NCBI GenBank assembly: GCA_019423835.1 | Contig: JAHZAR010000010.1 | Span: 1-44,217 of the forward strand | Reading direction: 5' to 3' | Source: Clostridiales bacterium | Lineage (GTDB): Bacteria > Bacillota > Clostridia > Lachnospirales > Lachnospiraceae | DNA length: 44,217 bases | Made by a program: the position numbers and the translations under genes | Shown: positions 24,284 through 31,937 of the stretch, piece after piece | Position numbering within the stretch: position 1 is the first letter of the stretch | Layout: each line of letters opens with the position of its first letter | The notes under the pieces: generated by a model | Seen by the model: only the letters and a program-made list of their open reading frames with translations | What the model was told of the DNA's origin: nothing | Database searches by the model: none

Positions 24284-24725
24284 AATCCCTCTCCTGTTTT
24301 CTGCTTATTTTTCTCCTGCACGTAAGCAGCCTTATATTATGGACAGTTTAACACATCGCTGTCTTTATTTCTACCCCTTTATTTGCGCCCTCACTCTGCC
24401 TCTCCTGTCTTTGACAGGCTTTGGCAGTCCCTGAACATTCTGTCCGTCGGCAGCTGATGCAGAATCCTCTGTGGGGTGAAGCAGAGCTTCTGTTCAGATT
24501 CACAAATGTGTTGGAAAATTGGAAAATGATCTGCCAAAACCAGGAGATTGTATGGTATCATATAGATACAGCTCATTTACCGGCATATATGGCCGGTGGC
24601 CGCAGAACATTTCTTGCCGCCGGGCAGTGAGGGTCTGCTTTTTTATGACAGAATGGATCCTGCAGCCGTGGGGCGAGGCGTTTTGAAGACGCTTTGATAA
24701 TACAGGAGAGAAAGGGGTATACGGC
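24284..24725. other. Gene-free divergent spacer
   Basis: Lies between the divergent nucleotidyltransferase (-) and YgjV-type (+) genes. It contains a TAATAT that may be the -10 of the minus gene (about 24340) and a CCTGTC/GACAGG palindrome near 24405-24417. A 13-bp near-palindrome TATGGTATCATAT lies at 24551-24563 and also occurs at 23296-23308. A 69-codon frame at 24421-24630 starts with TTG and has no ribosome site; I do not count it as a gene. Confidence 0.4.
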
Positions 24726-25256
24726 ATGACTACGAGATATATGCTGATACAGTTAATTGGATTTACCGGAACTTTGCTGTTCTTCTTTTCCTATCAGTGC
24801 AGGAGCAACCGCAACCTGTTCCGTATACAGTTCCTGTCTTATTTTATCTATACCGTCCATCTGGTTCTTCTTGGGGCTGTAACGGGAGGCGTCAGCTATA
24901 TTATTAATACCTTCCGTTCTCTGTGCCTGGGGGGAAGGTGGAAGTTTGCCAAAGGCTGGGGAATGTGTATCGTGATCTGCGTCCTGCAGATTCTGGCCCT
25001 TGTTTTTACATGGTCTGGGTGGATATCCATTTTGCCGATTGCCGCAAACATCGCGTCCACCATTGCAGGATATTCCCATAACCCGCGTAAGATCCGAATA
25101 GCCGGTATGTTCATTAATTCCCCCCTCTGGATTGTCTACAATTTCATGTCCGGTTCCCTGGCCGGGATCCTTGACGAGATCGTGACTGAAATTTCACTGG
25201 TTGTTTCTGTCCTTCGGTTTGGATGGAAGTCCCTGGACCGGGTTGAGGATTCATAA
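24726..25256 (+). CDS. YgjV-type inner membrane protein
   Basis: Integral membrane protein of 176 residues with about five to six hydrophobic helices: QLIGFTGTLLFFFSYQCRS, FLSYFIYTVHLVLLGAVTGG, MCIVICVLQILALVFTW, a short ILPIAANIASTIAGY, and INSPLWIVYNFMSGSLAGI. The family hallmarks are R-x-L-F-x-x-Q after helix 1 and the SxxWIVYNxxxGSxxGxxxE motif. Family function is unknown; the fold recalls SWEET/PQ-loop transporters. Start ATG 24726 has AAAGGGG ahead. It is followed on the same strand by a Crp/Fnr gene with its own promoter. Confidence 0.85.
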   Translation: MTTRYMLIQLIGFTGTLLFFFSYQCRSNRNLFRIQFLSYFIYTVHLVLLGAVTGGVSYIINTFRSLCLGGRWKFAKGWGMCIVICVLQILALVFTWSGWISILPIAANIASTIAGYSHNPRKIRIAGMFINSPLWIVYNFMSGSLAGILDEIVTEISLVVSVLRFGWKSLDRVEDS

Positions 25257-25310
25257 GCTCCGCCCTTGCTTTTCACAGGCAGTATCTTCTCTGTGCGGAA
25301 TCATCCGGTA

Positions 25311-25339
25311 TTGCCCGCAGCGGCGATCACTGGTATACT
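25311..25339 (+). promoter_or_regulatory. Promoter of the Crp/Fnr-type gene
   Basis: TTGCCC (25311-25316), spacer of 17, TGG plus TATACT (25334-25339), an extended -10. The leader is about 90 bases. Confidence 0.65.
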
Positions 25340-25437
25340 GAAAGAATCTCTGTACCCTCCTCTTTACGGCAGCAAGGCACACCGGCTGCCGTTCCCGGGG
25401 GTACTGTTTGATCCGTCAGAATCAGGAGGTTGATATT

Positions 25438-26142
25438 ATGAATGATGCAAGCATCTATCTGTCCAGCGAGGAAAAGCAGGCCTTTCTGACCTCCCTTCCC
25501 TTTTACAGCCGCCTGTCCGGCAATGAGCGGACACTTCTGTCCGATCGTCTCCTACTCTCCCGCTATCCGGCCGGAAGCTCCATCTGCTCCCTGGAAGCCC
25601 AGTGCCTTGGAACTATCTTTGTCAAAAAAGGGATCCTTCGCCTGTATCTGCTCTCCGGCGACGGGCGGGAAGCTACCATCTGCCGCCTGCGTGACGGGGA
25701 GGTATGCCTGCTGTCCGCCTCCTGTCTGATGTCTGCCATCACCTTTGACGTTCAGATCGAGGCAGAAACAGACTGCGATCTCTATATCATCCCCTCCTCT
25801 GCCTTTGCTGTTCTGATGAACGCCAACATCTTCGTGGAAAATTTTGCCTACAAGTCCATGACCGAGCGGTTTTCCGACGTGGTGGCGGCCATGGAACGGA
25901 TGTTCTTCATGAGCCTCAGGCAGCGCATCGCTGCCTTCCTTCTGGACGAGGCAGCTGTCCAGAGGCAGGACTGCCTGTCTCTCACCCAGGAGCAGCTGGC
26001 CAGAGCGATCGGAAGCGCCAGGGAGGCTGTCAGCCGCAATTTAAAGCAGATGGCTTCCGAAGGCCTGATCCAGGTATCCAGAGGCCAGATCTGCATTCTG
26101 AATAAACCTGCTCTGTATGCTGCTGTCCAGCAGCAGAAATAG
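25438..26142 (+). CDS. Crp/Fnr-family transcriptional regulator
   Basis: Regulator of 234 residues. The N-terminal cyclic-nucleotide-binding-like beta-roll (about 20-130) includes GTIFVKKGILRLYLLSGDGREATI and the GEVCLLSASCLM segment. A dimer helix follows (about 140-165), then a winged helix with LTQEQLARAIGSAREAVSRNLKQMASEGLI as recognition region. Six Cys lie in the sensor part, but not in the standard Fnr four-Cys spacing, so an Fe-S role is possible but unproven. ATG 25438 was chosen for AGGAGGT 7 bases ahead; an upstream in-frame start at 25408 has none. In clostridia such genes often answer oxygen, nitric oxide or redox stress. The 3' end abuts a truncated LysR gene on the other strand. 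Confidence 0.92.
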   Translation: MNDASIYLSSEEKQAFLTSLPFYSRLSGNERTLLSDRLLLSRYPAGSSICSLEAQCLGTIFVKKGILRLYLLSGDGREATICRLRDGEVCLLSASCLMSAITFDVQIEAETDCDLYIIPSSAFAVLMNANIFVENFAYKSMTERFSDVVAAMERMFFMSLRQRIAAFLLDEAAVQRQDCLSLTQEQLARAIGSAREAVSRNLKQMASEGLIQVSRGQICILNKPALYAAVQQQK

Positions 26143-26146
26143 TCCT

Positions 26147-26378
26147 TGCAGTCGGCCAGTAAAATCAGACTCTTCCTATAGAAATGCTCTCCCGCAGGCG
26201 TCAGAGTAAACTTCCTGTTTTTTCTCTCCAGCAGAGAAAAGCCCCGTTCTGTTTCCAGTGCCTTAATTTGCTGTGAAATGGCAGACTGAGAAATATGACA
26301 CTCCTCAGCGGCCTCTGAAAAACTGTTATTGCGCACAACAGCCTGAAAATATCTGATTTGCCGCAGCAATCGCAACAC
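26147..26378 (-). pseudogene. Truncated LysR-family regulator (N-terminal HTH only)
   Basis: A frame beginning with TTG near 26378/26372, with GGGAGG just ahead, codes a good LysR DNA-binding domain of about 77 residues: QIRYFQAVVRNNSFSEAAEECHISQSAISQQIKALE, then LLERKNRKFTLTPAGEHFYRKS. Similarity stops at ADCKDYF, next to the stop codon of the convergent Crp/Fnr gene. Beyond that the frame merely runs antisense through that gene to 25848. The roughly 220-residue effector domain is missing, so a deletion probably joined the two genes. A short DNA-binding product could still be made. Confidence 0.75.
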
Positions 26379-26493
26379 CTCCCGGATAGACTGAATCTGA
26401 TTTTATTCTAGCACACTGCTGCGAACCAGCGAAAGATGAGAGAAAAAAGGGTGTCCTCCTTCCTGCCTCCTGCAGAAAAACGGCTCTCCGCAG

Positions 26494-26549
26494 GAAAAAG
26501 GGAAGAATTTACAGCTCCAGCAAGGTCGCTGCAAATTCTTCCCTTTTTC
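26494..26549. terminator. Bidirectional terminator after trxA
   Basis: Perfect 17-bp stem (26494-26510 with 26533-26549). The 22-base loop holds a further CAGC/GCTG pairing. The T-rich outer arm ends transcription from the thioredoxin gene (-) and could serve the Crp/Fnr transcript (+). The rest of 26379-26657 holds nothing recognised. Confidence 0.8.
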
Positions 26550-26657
26550 TCTCTTATTTCTCTATTTGAGCCTTTTCCGACCACTTTCATCCTTCCCCTG
26601 CGCAGCCCTACTCCCTTCTCACAGGCAGCTTCCCGCAGGAATGCGATGAAAGGTCTC

Positions 26658-26963
26658 CTATTTCATGGCGTCCTCCAGCACCTGTCTGGACTGCACTCCC
26701 ACAAAGCGCTGCTGTTCCTTTCCATCCTTAAATACAATCAGCGTCGGAATAGACATCACTCCAAACCGTCCGGCCAGACCCATCTGCTCGTCAATATTGA
26801 CCTTGCCTACGTGGTAGCCCTCCTCTGCCATCTTTTCCACAATGGGAAGCTGCATCCGGCATGGAGCACACCAGGGCGCCCAGAAGTCTACCAACATGGG
26901 GCTGCCTTCTCCTATATTTTTTAACTCCTCATCAAAATTTTTGTCTGTCAGAATTTTTTCCAT
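26658..26963 (-). CDS. trxA: Thioredoxin
   Basis: Small cytoplasmic redox protein of 101 residues that reduces protein disulfides. Active site FWAPWCAPCRM with Cys32 and Cys35, where classical thioredoxin has WCGPC. The cis-proline is in MSIPTLIVFKDG. The C terminus is slightly short, typical of clostridial forms. ATG 26963 has AAAGGAAGAG ahead; the frame to 27080 is open but without a site. Monocistronic. No matching thioredoxin reductase is nearby. Confidence 0.93.
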   Translation of the reverse strand: MEKILTDKNFDEELKNIGEGSPMLVDFWAPWCAPCRMQLPIVEKMAEEGYHVGKVNIDEQMGLAGRFGVMSIPTLIVFKDGKEQQRFVGVQSRQVLEDAMK

Positions 26964-27112
26964 CTCTCTCTTCCTTTCTGCCTGAACGCCTTGAGACGGC
27001 GCTTTCTTAAAGATGCCCTTCGGCTGTGCTCCGGCGGCCTGGGCTCTGCAGTCTTTTATAACAGTATGCCCTTTTTTCATATTTTTAGCATCTGTCCTGC
27101 CTCCGTCGCAGC

Positions 27113-27159
27113 CTGTTGTTTCTGTCTGTTGTTTCTATCTGTTGTTTCTATCTGTTTTC
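27113..27159. repeat. 13-bp tandem repeat upstream of trxA
   Basis: Three full copies and one partial copy of CTGTTGTTTCTRT. It lies in the spacer between the trxA leader and the amidohydrolase gene end at 27308. No coding sense; probably a slippage product. Confidence 0.8.
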
Positions 27160-27307
27160 ATTATACGCACCGACCTGATTTCTGTCTGTGACCTGGTCAC
27201 ACAGATACAAACACAGCTTATCTCCAGTTCCATCTGCCGAACTGAAGCGTCGTCTTTTCTCCAGCTTCCGATGGCCCCCGGAACAGTGATGCTGCCAGGT
27301 CTTTCTT

Positions 27308-28015
27308 TTATCCTGCCGCCGGAAACCTGCAGACTCTGACCTGCTCAAAATGGTTATTCTGCACATACCAGACGGCCTGCTCCCTGGCGGAGAAGACGAA
27401 GGAAACCCTGGTAGCCCAGGGCCCCTCCTGCCGGACGGCATGGAGAAGGGAAAATGCGTCTGATACCCCAAAGGTATTTCCATATTGACTCAGAATCCTC
27501 ACAGCTCTTTCGTAGCGGTCATCCCCGGGAACCAGGAACGGGCGGGTGCTTTCCGGGGAGAGCAGGGAATAGTTTGTCATGAGAGAGTACCTTCCCGTAT
27601 CTTCCCGGCAGCCAATTCCAGGCTCAATCACCAGCGTGCGCCCTCTTCTGTCGGACAGCACAGCCTGCATGGTCGCGTCCGGTGCATAGACGATCTTTTT
27701 TGTCCCGGCGATGGAACAGGCCTCGTCGAAGGTAATCTGCGCCCGGATGAACTGTTCGGTCAGTTCGGAGACTGTCACACAGTCTTCCCCGTCCTTGCAG
27801 ACCCCTGCAGGATTTCCATGGACATACAGCAGCGTTCCGGCATTGCCGTTTCGGTGAACGCCGTGATAGGCATGCCTCACTCCGTCAGGGCGCAGGATGC
27901 CAATATAAAATCTGTCCTCTTCCTCCATCACCTGATGATCCCATACAGCGGGATCAATATCAAAATTAAACCCGGTGAGCACCTCATCCCCTCGGTAGAC
28001 AAATCTCGTACACAT
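27308..28015 (-). CDS. N-terminal-Cys (Ntn) amidohydrolase, choloylglycine hydrolase/acyltransferase-like
   Basis: Protein of 235 residues starting Met-Cys-Thr-Arg. Removal of Met would expose Cys2 as nucleophile, as in bile salt hydrolase and penicillin V acylase. Other fitting positions are GFNFDID (about 18-24), GRTLVIEPG, the TNYSLLSPES loop and DDRYERAVRIL with Arg. It is shorter than bile salt hydrolase (about 320) and closer in layout to C45-like enzymes. It has no signal peptide, so it is cytoplasmic. The substrate could be an N-acyl amino acid, a bile acid amide or a beta-lactam; sequence alone does not tell. ATG 28015 has GAGGAGGAAG ahead; an alternative start five codons upstream would bury the Cys. 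Confidence 0.8.
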   Translation of the reverse strand: MCTRFVYRGDEVLTGFNFDIDPAVWDHQVMEEEDRFYIGILRPDGVRHAYHGVHRNGNAGTLLYVHGNPAGVCKDGEDCVTVSELTEQFIRAQITFDEACSIAGTKKIVYAPDATMQAVLSDRRGRTLVIEPGIGCREDTGRYSLMTNYSLLSPESTRPFLVPGDDRYERAVRILSQYGNTFGVSDAFSLLHAVRQEGPWATRVSFVFSAREQAVWYVQNNHFEQVRVCRFPAAG

Positions 28016-28044
28016 AGCCTTCCTCCTCACAGTTTTTTCTTTTT

Positions 28045-28073
28045 ATCATACTTTGGCTGTTCTCGCAGAGCAA
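28045..28073 (-). promoter_or_regulatory. Promoter of the amidohydrolase gene
   Basis: Minus-strand TTGCTC (28073-28068), spacer of 17, TATGAT (28050-28045). The start site falls close to the ribosome site. Confidence 0.55.
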
Positions 28074-28234
28074 GCCGCCGGACTTTACAGAATGAAACTG
28101 TATCAGGCAGAAATGTCGTCCGAATAGAGGAGTCTGTTCTGAGATCTCCCCCGGCGGGGCATGTGTGTACTCACGGAGTGCCTTTATTCTGCGGGACACA
28201 ATTTCTTTTGAACGGAATAAATCTTTGTAAGAGC

Positions 28235-28266
28235 AAAAAGACAGGGGCCCTTCCCTGAGGCCCCTG
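28235..28266 (-). terminator. Terminator of the small HTH gene
   Basis: Stem CAGGGGCC/GGCCCCTG (28242-28249 with 28259-28266). On the minus strand it is followed by TCTTTTTGC, just past the stop at 28271. Confidence 0.85.
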
Positions 28267-28270
28267 CCGG

Positions 28271-28534
28271 TTATTTCTTATAAATGATTTTTCGTATGGC
28301 AGATACAGACAGACAGTATTTTTCCGCCAGCTCCTCTGCAGAGACCCCCTTCCGGTACTCCGCCGTGATCCGGCTGTTTCTCTGCTGCAGTTCCTGCCGG
28401 TACCCGGATACTTCTCCCCACCGCTTTTGCTGTGCCTGATCTGTGGGAACGTAGATATATCCGCCCTGGATATACCTCTGCAGCTCCCTGACCAGCGGCT
28501 CGGGCAGAAGAACCCTTGCATTGATATATTTCAT
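28271..28534 (-). CDS. Small helix-turn-helix protein, CD3324 family
   Basis: Protein of 87 residues. The N-terminal half (MKYINARVLLPEPLVRELQRYIQGGYIYVPTD) and the Q-x-K-R-W-G segment match a small clostridial family known from Clostridioides difficile CD3324. The C-terminal half (NSRITAEYRKGVSAEELAEKYCLSVSAIRKIIYKK) is a clear helix-turn-helix of the sigma-region-4/Hin type. It probably binds DNA; targets are unknown. ATG 28534 has GGGAGGAAG ahead; an earlier in-frame codon at 28579 has none. The leader folds into competing hairpins (separate entry). A terminator follows. Confidence 0.85.
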   Translation of the reverse strand: MKYINARVLLPEPLVRELQRYIQGGYIYVPTDQAQQKRWGEVSGYRQELQQRNSRITAEYRKGVSAEELAEKYCLSVSAIRKIIYKK

Positions 28535-28566
28535 GCAGGCTTCCTCCCTGAAAGAATTGTCAGGAG

Positions 28567-28639
28567 GCAAAGCCGGCATCTTCTTCTGCGACTGTTAATC
28601 CTCCATGCAAGCGTCGCAGCCTGCCGGCTTTGCATGGAG
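28567..28639 (-). promoter_or_regulatory. Competing hairpins in the leader of the small HTH gene
   Basis: Structure A pairs GCAAAGCCGGCA (28567-28578, plus-strand sense) with 28622-28633 and nests a TGCGAC/GTCGCA stem. Structure B pairs 28601-28612 (CTCCATGCAAGC) with 28627-28639, one bulge. They share 28627-28633 and cannot form together. There is no T-run. It lies between the ribU end and the ribosome site of the small HTH gene. Confidence 0.5.
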
Positions 28640-28725
28640 CCATGCTTCGTTGAGTTTCATCTGCACCCCTTCCTTCTGCCATTAACCTGCCCTGTCTTGC
28701 GCCCCGCCATCTTCCCGGTAATCGT

Positions 28726-29295
28726 TTAATCCCGCTTCAAAAGACCGGAGATCCGTTTGTACAGGAGAAAGGTGACAAGGCCGTTAATTCCTGCCTTAAT
28801 AATATTAAATCCTATGATAAAGGCCATCAGATCCCATACCACTTCCCTCGTCACGCCCATAAACAGAGGCGTGATAATCAGGTTTGCGCCCATCATGACA
28901 GCAGCCATGGCTGCTGTGCCTGCTGCCAGCCCGATCACGGCAAAGGTTTTTGTCTTTTTCCTGTGGTAGATGGTTCCGGCCACCACGACAAGTGTTCCTG
29001 TGGCGATCAGATGCATAAGTATCCCGTAGAGTCCGCTCCCTGCGCTGACCGTGACGCCCTGGATCACCGAGGTCACAAGTGTGAGTGCCAGGCCCGCAGC
29101 CGGACCAAAGGTAAAGGTTCCTATTAAAATCGGAATGTCAGCCGGATCATACTCCAGAAATGCAACCGCCGGAAACAGCGGAAAGTGGATGAGGTACACA
29201 AGCACAATGGAAACTGCCACAAGGGAACCCATCTTTACAAGGCGCAGCGTCTGATCCCTGCCTGTCTGAGAATAACTGGTCATCGTTTTGTTCAT
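28726..29295 (-). CDS. ribU: Riboflavin ECF transporter substrate-binding subunit (RibU-like)
   Basis: Integral membrane protein of 189 residues with six helices. It is the substrate-capturing S component of an energy-coupling-factor importer. The segment FLEYDPADIPILIGTFTFGPAAGL is the RibU signature, followed by VTSVIQGVTVSAGSGLYGILMHL and a C-terminal NIIKAGINGLVTFLLYKRIS. The ATPase and EcfT subunits are not in this window and would be shared. Start ATG 29295 has AGGAGG nine bases ahead; the frame further upstream is not coding. The leader carries an FMN riboswitch, which strongly supports riboflavin as substrate. Confidence 0.9.
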   Translation of the reverse strand: MNKTMTSYSQTGRDQTLRLVKMGSLVAVSIVLVYLIHFPLFPAVAFLEYDPADIPILIGTFTFGPAAGLALTLVTSVIQGVTVSAGSGLYGILMHLIATGTLVVVAGTIYHRKKTKTFAVIGLAAGTAAMAAVMMGANLIITPLFMGVTREVVWDLMAFIIGFNIIKAGINGLVTFLLYKRISGLLKRD

Positions 29296-29478
29296 CTTCA
29301 AATTCCTCCTGATAGAAAAGTATGCCTGCAGTTCCTGCTTCTGTGATTGACTCTCCCGGTTCCTTACGGGACGTCTCCCGAAACCTCCGGTCTGCACAGA
29401 GATGAGCCTTCACAAAAACAGACCTGCCGGGCCGTCGGCCCTGAATGCTGTGATATAGAAAAGAATCTGACAGGAAAC

Positions 29479-29661
29479 AAAAAGGTCCTGAAAATAAATT
29501 TCAAGACCAGAAAAATACATAACCGTATTTTTGTTTCTTTCATCCGGACTGTACCGTTGGTATGGGGTTCCCACCCATTCTGCCCTCCAAAGGAAAGCTC
29601 GCGGACTCGAAGCCGACGCTCATCACCGCCAGTGAGGAATTTCACCTCGCCCTGAAACAGA
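29479..29661 (-). promoter_or_regulatory. FMN riboswitch (RFN element) with terminator, controlling ribU
   Basis: The minus-strand leader has the RFN core: TTTCAGGGCGAGGTGAAATT, then CTCACTGGCGGT, GTCCGCGAGC, a side stem with AACCCCATACCAACGGTACAG, and TCCGGATGAAAGAA. P1 pairs TGTTTC with GAAACA. The expression platform is a terminator hairpin at 29508-29484 (GGTC...GACC with TGAAA/TTTCA) followed by TTTTTG. FMN should cause termination before ribU. Confidence 0.93.
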
Positions 29662-29673
29662 TTTTTCTACTAC

Positions 29674-29702
29674 ATAGTAGCACGTATCAGAAGCGGTGTC
29701 AA
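29674..29702 (-). promoter_or_regulatory. ribU promoter
   Basis: Minus-strand TTGACA (29702-29697), spacer of 17, TACTAT (29679-29674), just ahead of the riboswitch. Confidence 0.85.
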
Positions 29703-29839
29703 ATATTTATCACGATTTCCTCCTCTGTCCTCCCCTTCCATTCCCTCCCTTCTCCCTTTCCCTGTCACCTCTCCCACCCCCGCAAAAGAAACCCTAGCTT
29801 ATCTCCTCCGCCTGACGTTTCTTTCCCCTGGTATAAAAG

Positions 29840-29876
29840 AAAAACTCAGAAACCGTTTCCCGGTTTCTGAGTTTTT
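29840..29876 (-). terminator. Terminator of the V-ATPase operon
   Basis: Perfect 16-bp stem (29840-29855 with 29861-29876), 5-base loop, A-rich start and T-rich end. It is just past the subunit D stop. The pyrimidine-rich spacer 29703-29839 shows nothing else. Confidence 0.88.
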
Positions 29877-29880
29877 ACTT

Positions 29881-30549
29881 TTATGGCTTATCTGCCTTTT
29901 CTTTATAGTGATGTGCCTCCTCCAGCATCATATCTTTCACCTTCATGAGCCGGATCTGGGTACTCCTCTCGTTCTCATCCAGCTTCATGGTAATATACTT
30001 GATATTTCTCTGGGTTTCCGGAATGATGACATGTTCCAGCGCATTTACTCTCCTTCTGGTTTTTTCAATCTCTGCGGCCATGAGCTGGCAGGCTTTCTCA
30101 GTCTGTGCAAGTTTCAGCATCTCCGGCAGCACATCCTGCAGAGACTTTACGGCCCCGTCCAGATCGCTGGACGTAAAGGCAAAGCCGTAGGGATAAATAT
30201 CATTCTCATCGGCCGTCCTGGTCTTATACTCAAACACAGGTATGTCCACGCTCATGACATTCTTTTTCCCGGCTTCCAGATACACCTCCTGCTTCGGCGC
30301 CATCAGTGCGGTGTTCAGGGCCTGCTCGCTCATCCCCGCCCTGGCAATGACAAAGTTTAAATTCGCGCTCCGTATTCCTCCCTCCACCTTCTGTCTGAGG
30401 GCCATATTTTCCCTGACCAGATCGAGGAACTGGCGCATCAGCTCATCACGCTTATCTTTCAAAAGTTTATGGCCTCTCACCGCTGTGGTCAGCTTTTTTT
30501 TGAGCCTTGTAAGCTCCATTCTGGTGGGATTCACCTGGGTCTGAGCCAT
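29881..30549 (-). CDS. ntpD: V-type ATP synthase subunit D (central stalk)
   Basis: Rotor shaft subunit of 222 residues. It begins with NPTRMELTRLKKKLTTAVRGHKLLKDKRDEL, the family hallmark, forming the first long coiled-coil helix. A middle domain follows, then a second long helix (QTEKACQLMAAEIEKTRRRVNALEHVIIP, split by the conserved P). It links the A3B3 motor to the membrane rotor with subunit F. It is the last gene of the nine-gene operon, 14 bases after subunit B, and is followed by the operon terminator. Confidence 0.96.
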   Translation of the reverse strand: MAQTQVNPTRMELTRLKKKLTTAVRGHKLLKDKRDELMRQFLDLVRENMALRQKVEGGIRSANLNFVIARAGMSEQALNTALMAPKQEVYLEAGKKNVMSVDIPVFEYKTRTADENDIYPYGFAFTSSDLDGAVKSLQDVLPEMLKLAQTEKACQLMAAEIEKTRRRVNALEHVIIPETQRNIKYITMKLDENERSTQIRLMKVKDMMLEEAHHYKEKADKP

Positions 30550-30563
30550 GCTTCACACCTCCC

Positions 30564-31937
30564 CTATTCCTTCCCGTAGTACATATCCAGGAACTTGTCG
30601 TCAATTCTCTTCAGCTCGCTTCTGGGAAGGATGGAGAGCAGCTTCCAGCCAATCTTTAAGGTTTCCTCAATGCTCCTGTCTGTCTCATAGCCCTGGGAAA
30701 CGTACTCCTTCTCAAAGGCGTCGGCAAATTTCGCGTAAATCAGATCCACATCGGACAGGGCCGCCTCACCCAGAATAACCATCAGCTCCTTAGCCTCCTT
30801 GCCCCTTGCGTAGGCTGCAAAGAGCTGGTTCATGGTGTTGGAGTGGTCGGCTCTCGTCTTTCCCTCTCCGATTCCCTTGTCCTTCAGACGGGACAGGGAC
30901 GGAAGCACGTCGATGGGCGGCATGACGCCCTTTCTGTAGAGCTCCCGGCTCAGGATGATCTGTCCCTCTGTGATGTAGCCTGTCAGGTCCGGGATCGGAT
31001 GGGTCTTATCATCCTCGGGCATGGTGAGAATCGGAATCATGGTAATGGAGCCTGTTTTCCCGCTCTGCCGCCCTGCTCTCTCATAGATGGAGGCCAGATC
31101 CGTATACATGTAACCTGGGTAGCCGCGGCGCCCCGGAACCTCCTTCCTGGCTGCCGAGATCTCCCTCAGGGCATCGGCATAGTTTGTAATATCCGTCAGA
31201 ATAACCAGCACGTGCATATTTTTTTCAAAGGCCAGGTACTCCGCCGCCGTCAGAGCCATCTTCGGGGTGGCGATTCGCTCTACGGCCGGATCGTTTGCCA
31301 GATTGATAAAGAGGACGGTCCGATCGATGGCTCCCGTCTCCTTAAAGCTCTCCGTAAAGAAATGGGACTCCTCGAAGGTAATTCCCATGGCCGCGAAGAC
31401 AACGGCAAACTGCTCGTCTGTCCCCCGCACCTTGGCCTGTCTTGCAATCTGGGCCGCCAGGTTTGCGTGAGGAAGGCCGGAAGCCGAAAAGATCGGCAGC
31501 TTCTGGCCTCTTACCAGAGTATTCAGTCCGTCGATGGCGGAAACTCCCGTCTGGATAAACTCCTGGGGATAGCTTCTGGCGGCAGGGTTCATGGGAAGTC
31601 CGTTAATGTCCCTTCTCTCGTCCGGAAGGATCTCAGGCCCTCCGTCGATGGGGCGGCCCAGCCCGTCAAACACGCGCCCCAGCATATCCTCGGACACGCC
31701 AAGCTCCATGGTCCTTCCCAGGAAGCGCACCTTGCTGTTGGAAAGGTTGATTCCTGTGGAGTTCTCAAACAGCTGTACCAGAGCGTTGCCCCCGTCGATC
31801 TCAAGGACCTTGCAGCGCCTTGTCTCTCCGTTTGCCAGCTCAATCTCTCCCAGCTCGTCGTAGGTCACGTTCTCAACGCCCCGCACCAGCATCAGAGGAC
31901 CTGCAACCTCCTGTATGGTTCTGTATTCCTTTGGCAT
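30564..31937 (-). CDS. ntpB: V-type ATP synthase subunit B
   Basis: Non-catalytic nucleotide-binding subunit of 457 residues of the A3B3 head. Motifs: PIFSASGLPHANLAAQIARQA in place of a P-loop, AVVFAAMGITFEE, and GRRGYPGYMYTDLASIYERAGR. Length is normal. The ATG directly follows the stop codon of subunit A, and its ribosome site GGGAGG lies in the last codons of A, so translation is coupled at equal stoichiometry. Confidence 0.97.
   Translation of the reverse strand: MPKEYRTIQEVAGPLMLVRGVENVTYDELGEIELANGETRRCKVLEIDGGNALVQLFENSTGINLSNSKVRFLGRTMELGVSEDMLGRVFDGLGRPIDGGPEILPDERRDINGLPMNPAARSYPQEFIQTGVSAIDGLNTLVRGQKLPIFSASGLPHANLAAQIARQAKVRGTDEQFAVVFAAMGITFEESHFFTESFKETGAIDRTVLFINLANDPAVERIATPKMALTAAEYLAFEKNMHVLVILTDITNYADALREISAARKEVPGRRGYPGYMYTDLASIYERAGRQSGKTGSITMIPILTMPEDDKTHPIPDLTGYITEGQIILSRELYRKGVMPPIDVLPSLSRLKDKGIGEGKTRADHSNTMNQLFAAYARGKEAKELMVILGEAALSDVDLIYAKFADAFEKEYVSQGYETDRSIEETLKIGWKLLSILPRSELKRIDDKFLDMYYGKE

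Noticed and set aside
24421..24630. 69-codon plus-strand frame in the divergent spacer
   Set aside because: TTG start, no ribosome site, no recognisable fold.
27113..27159. CRISPR-like array
   Set aside because: 13-bp units without spacers; no cas genes in the window.
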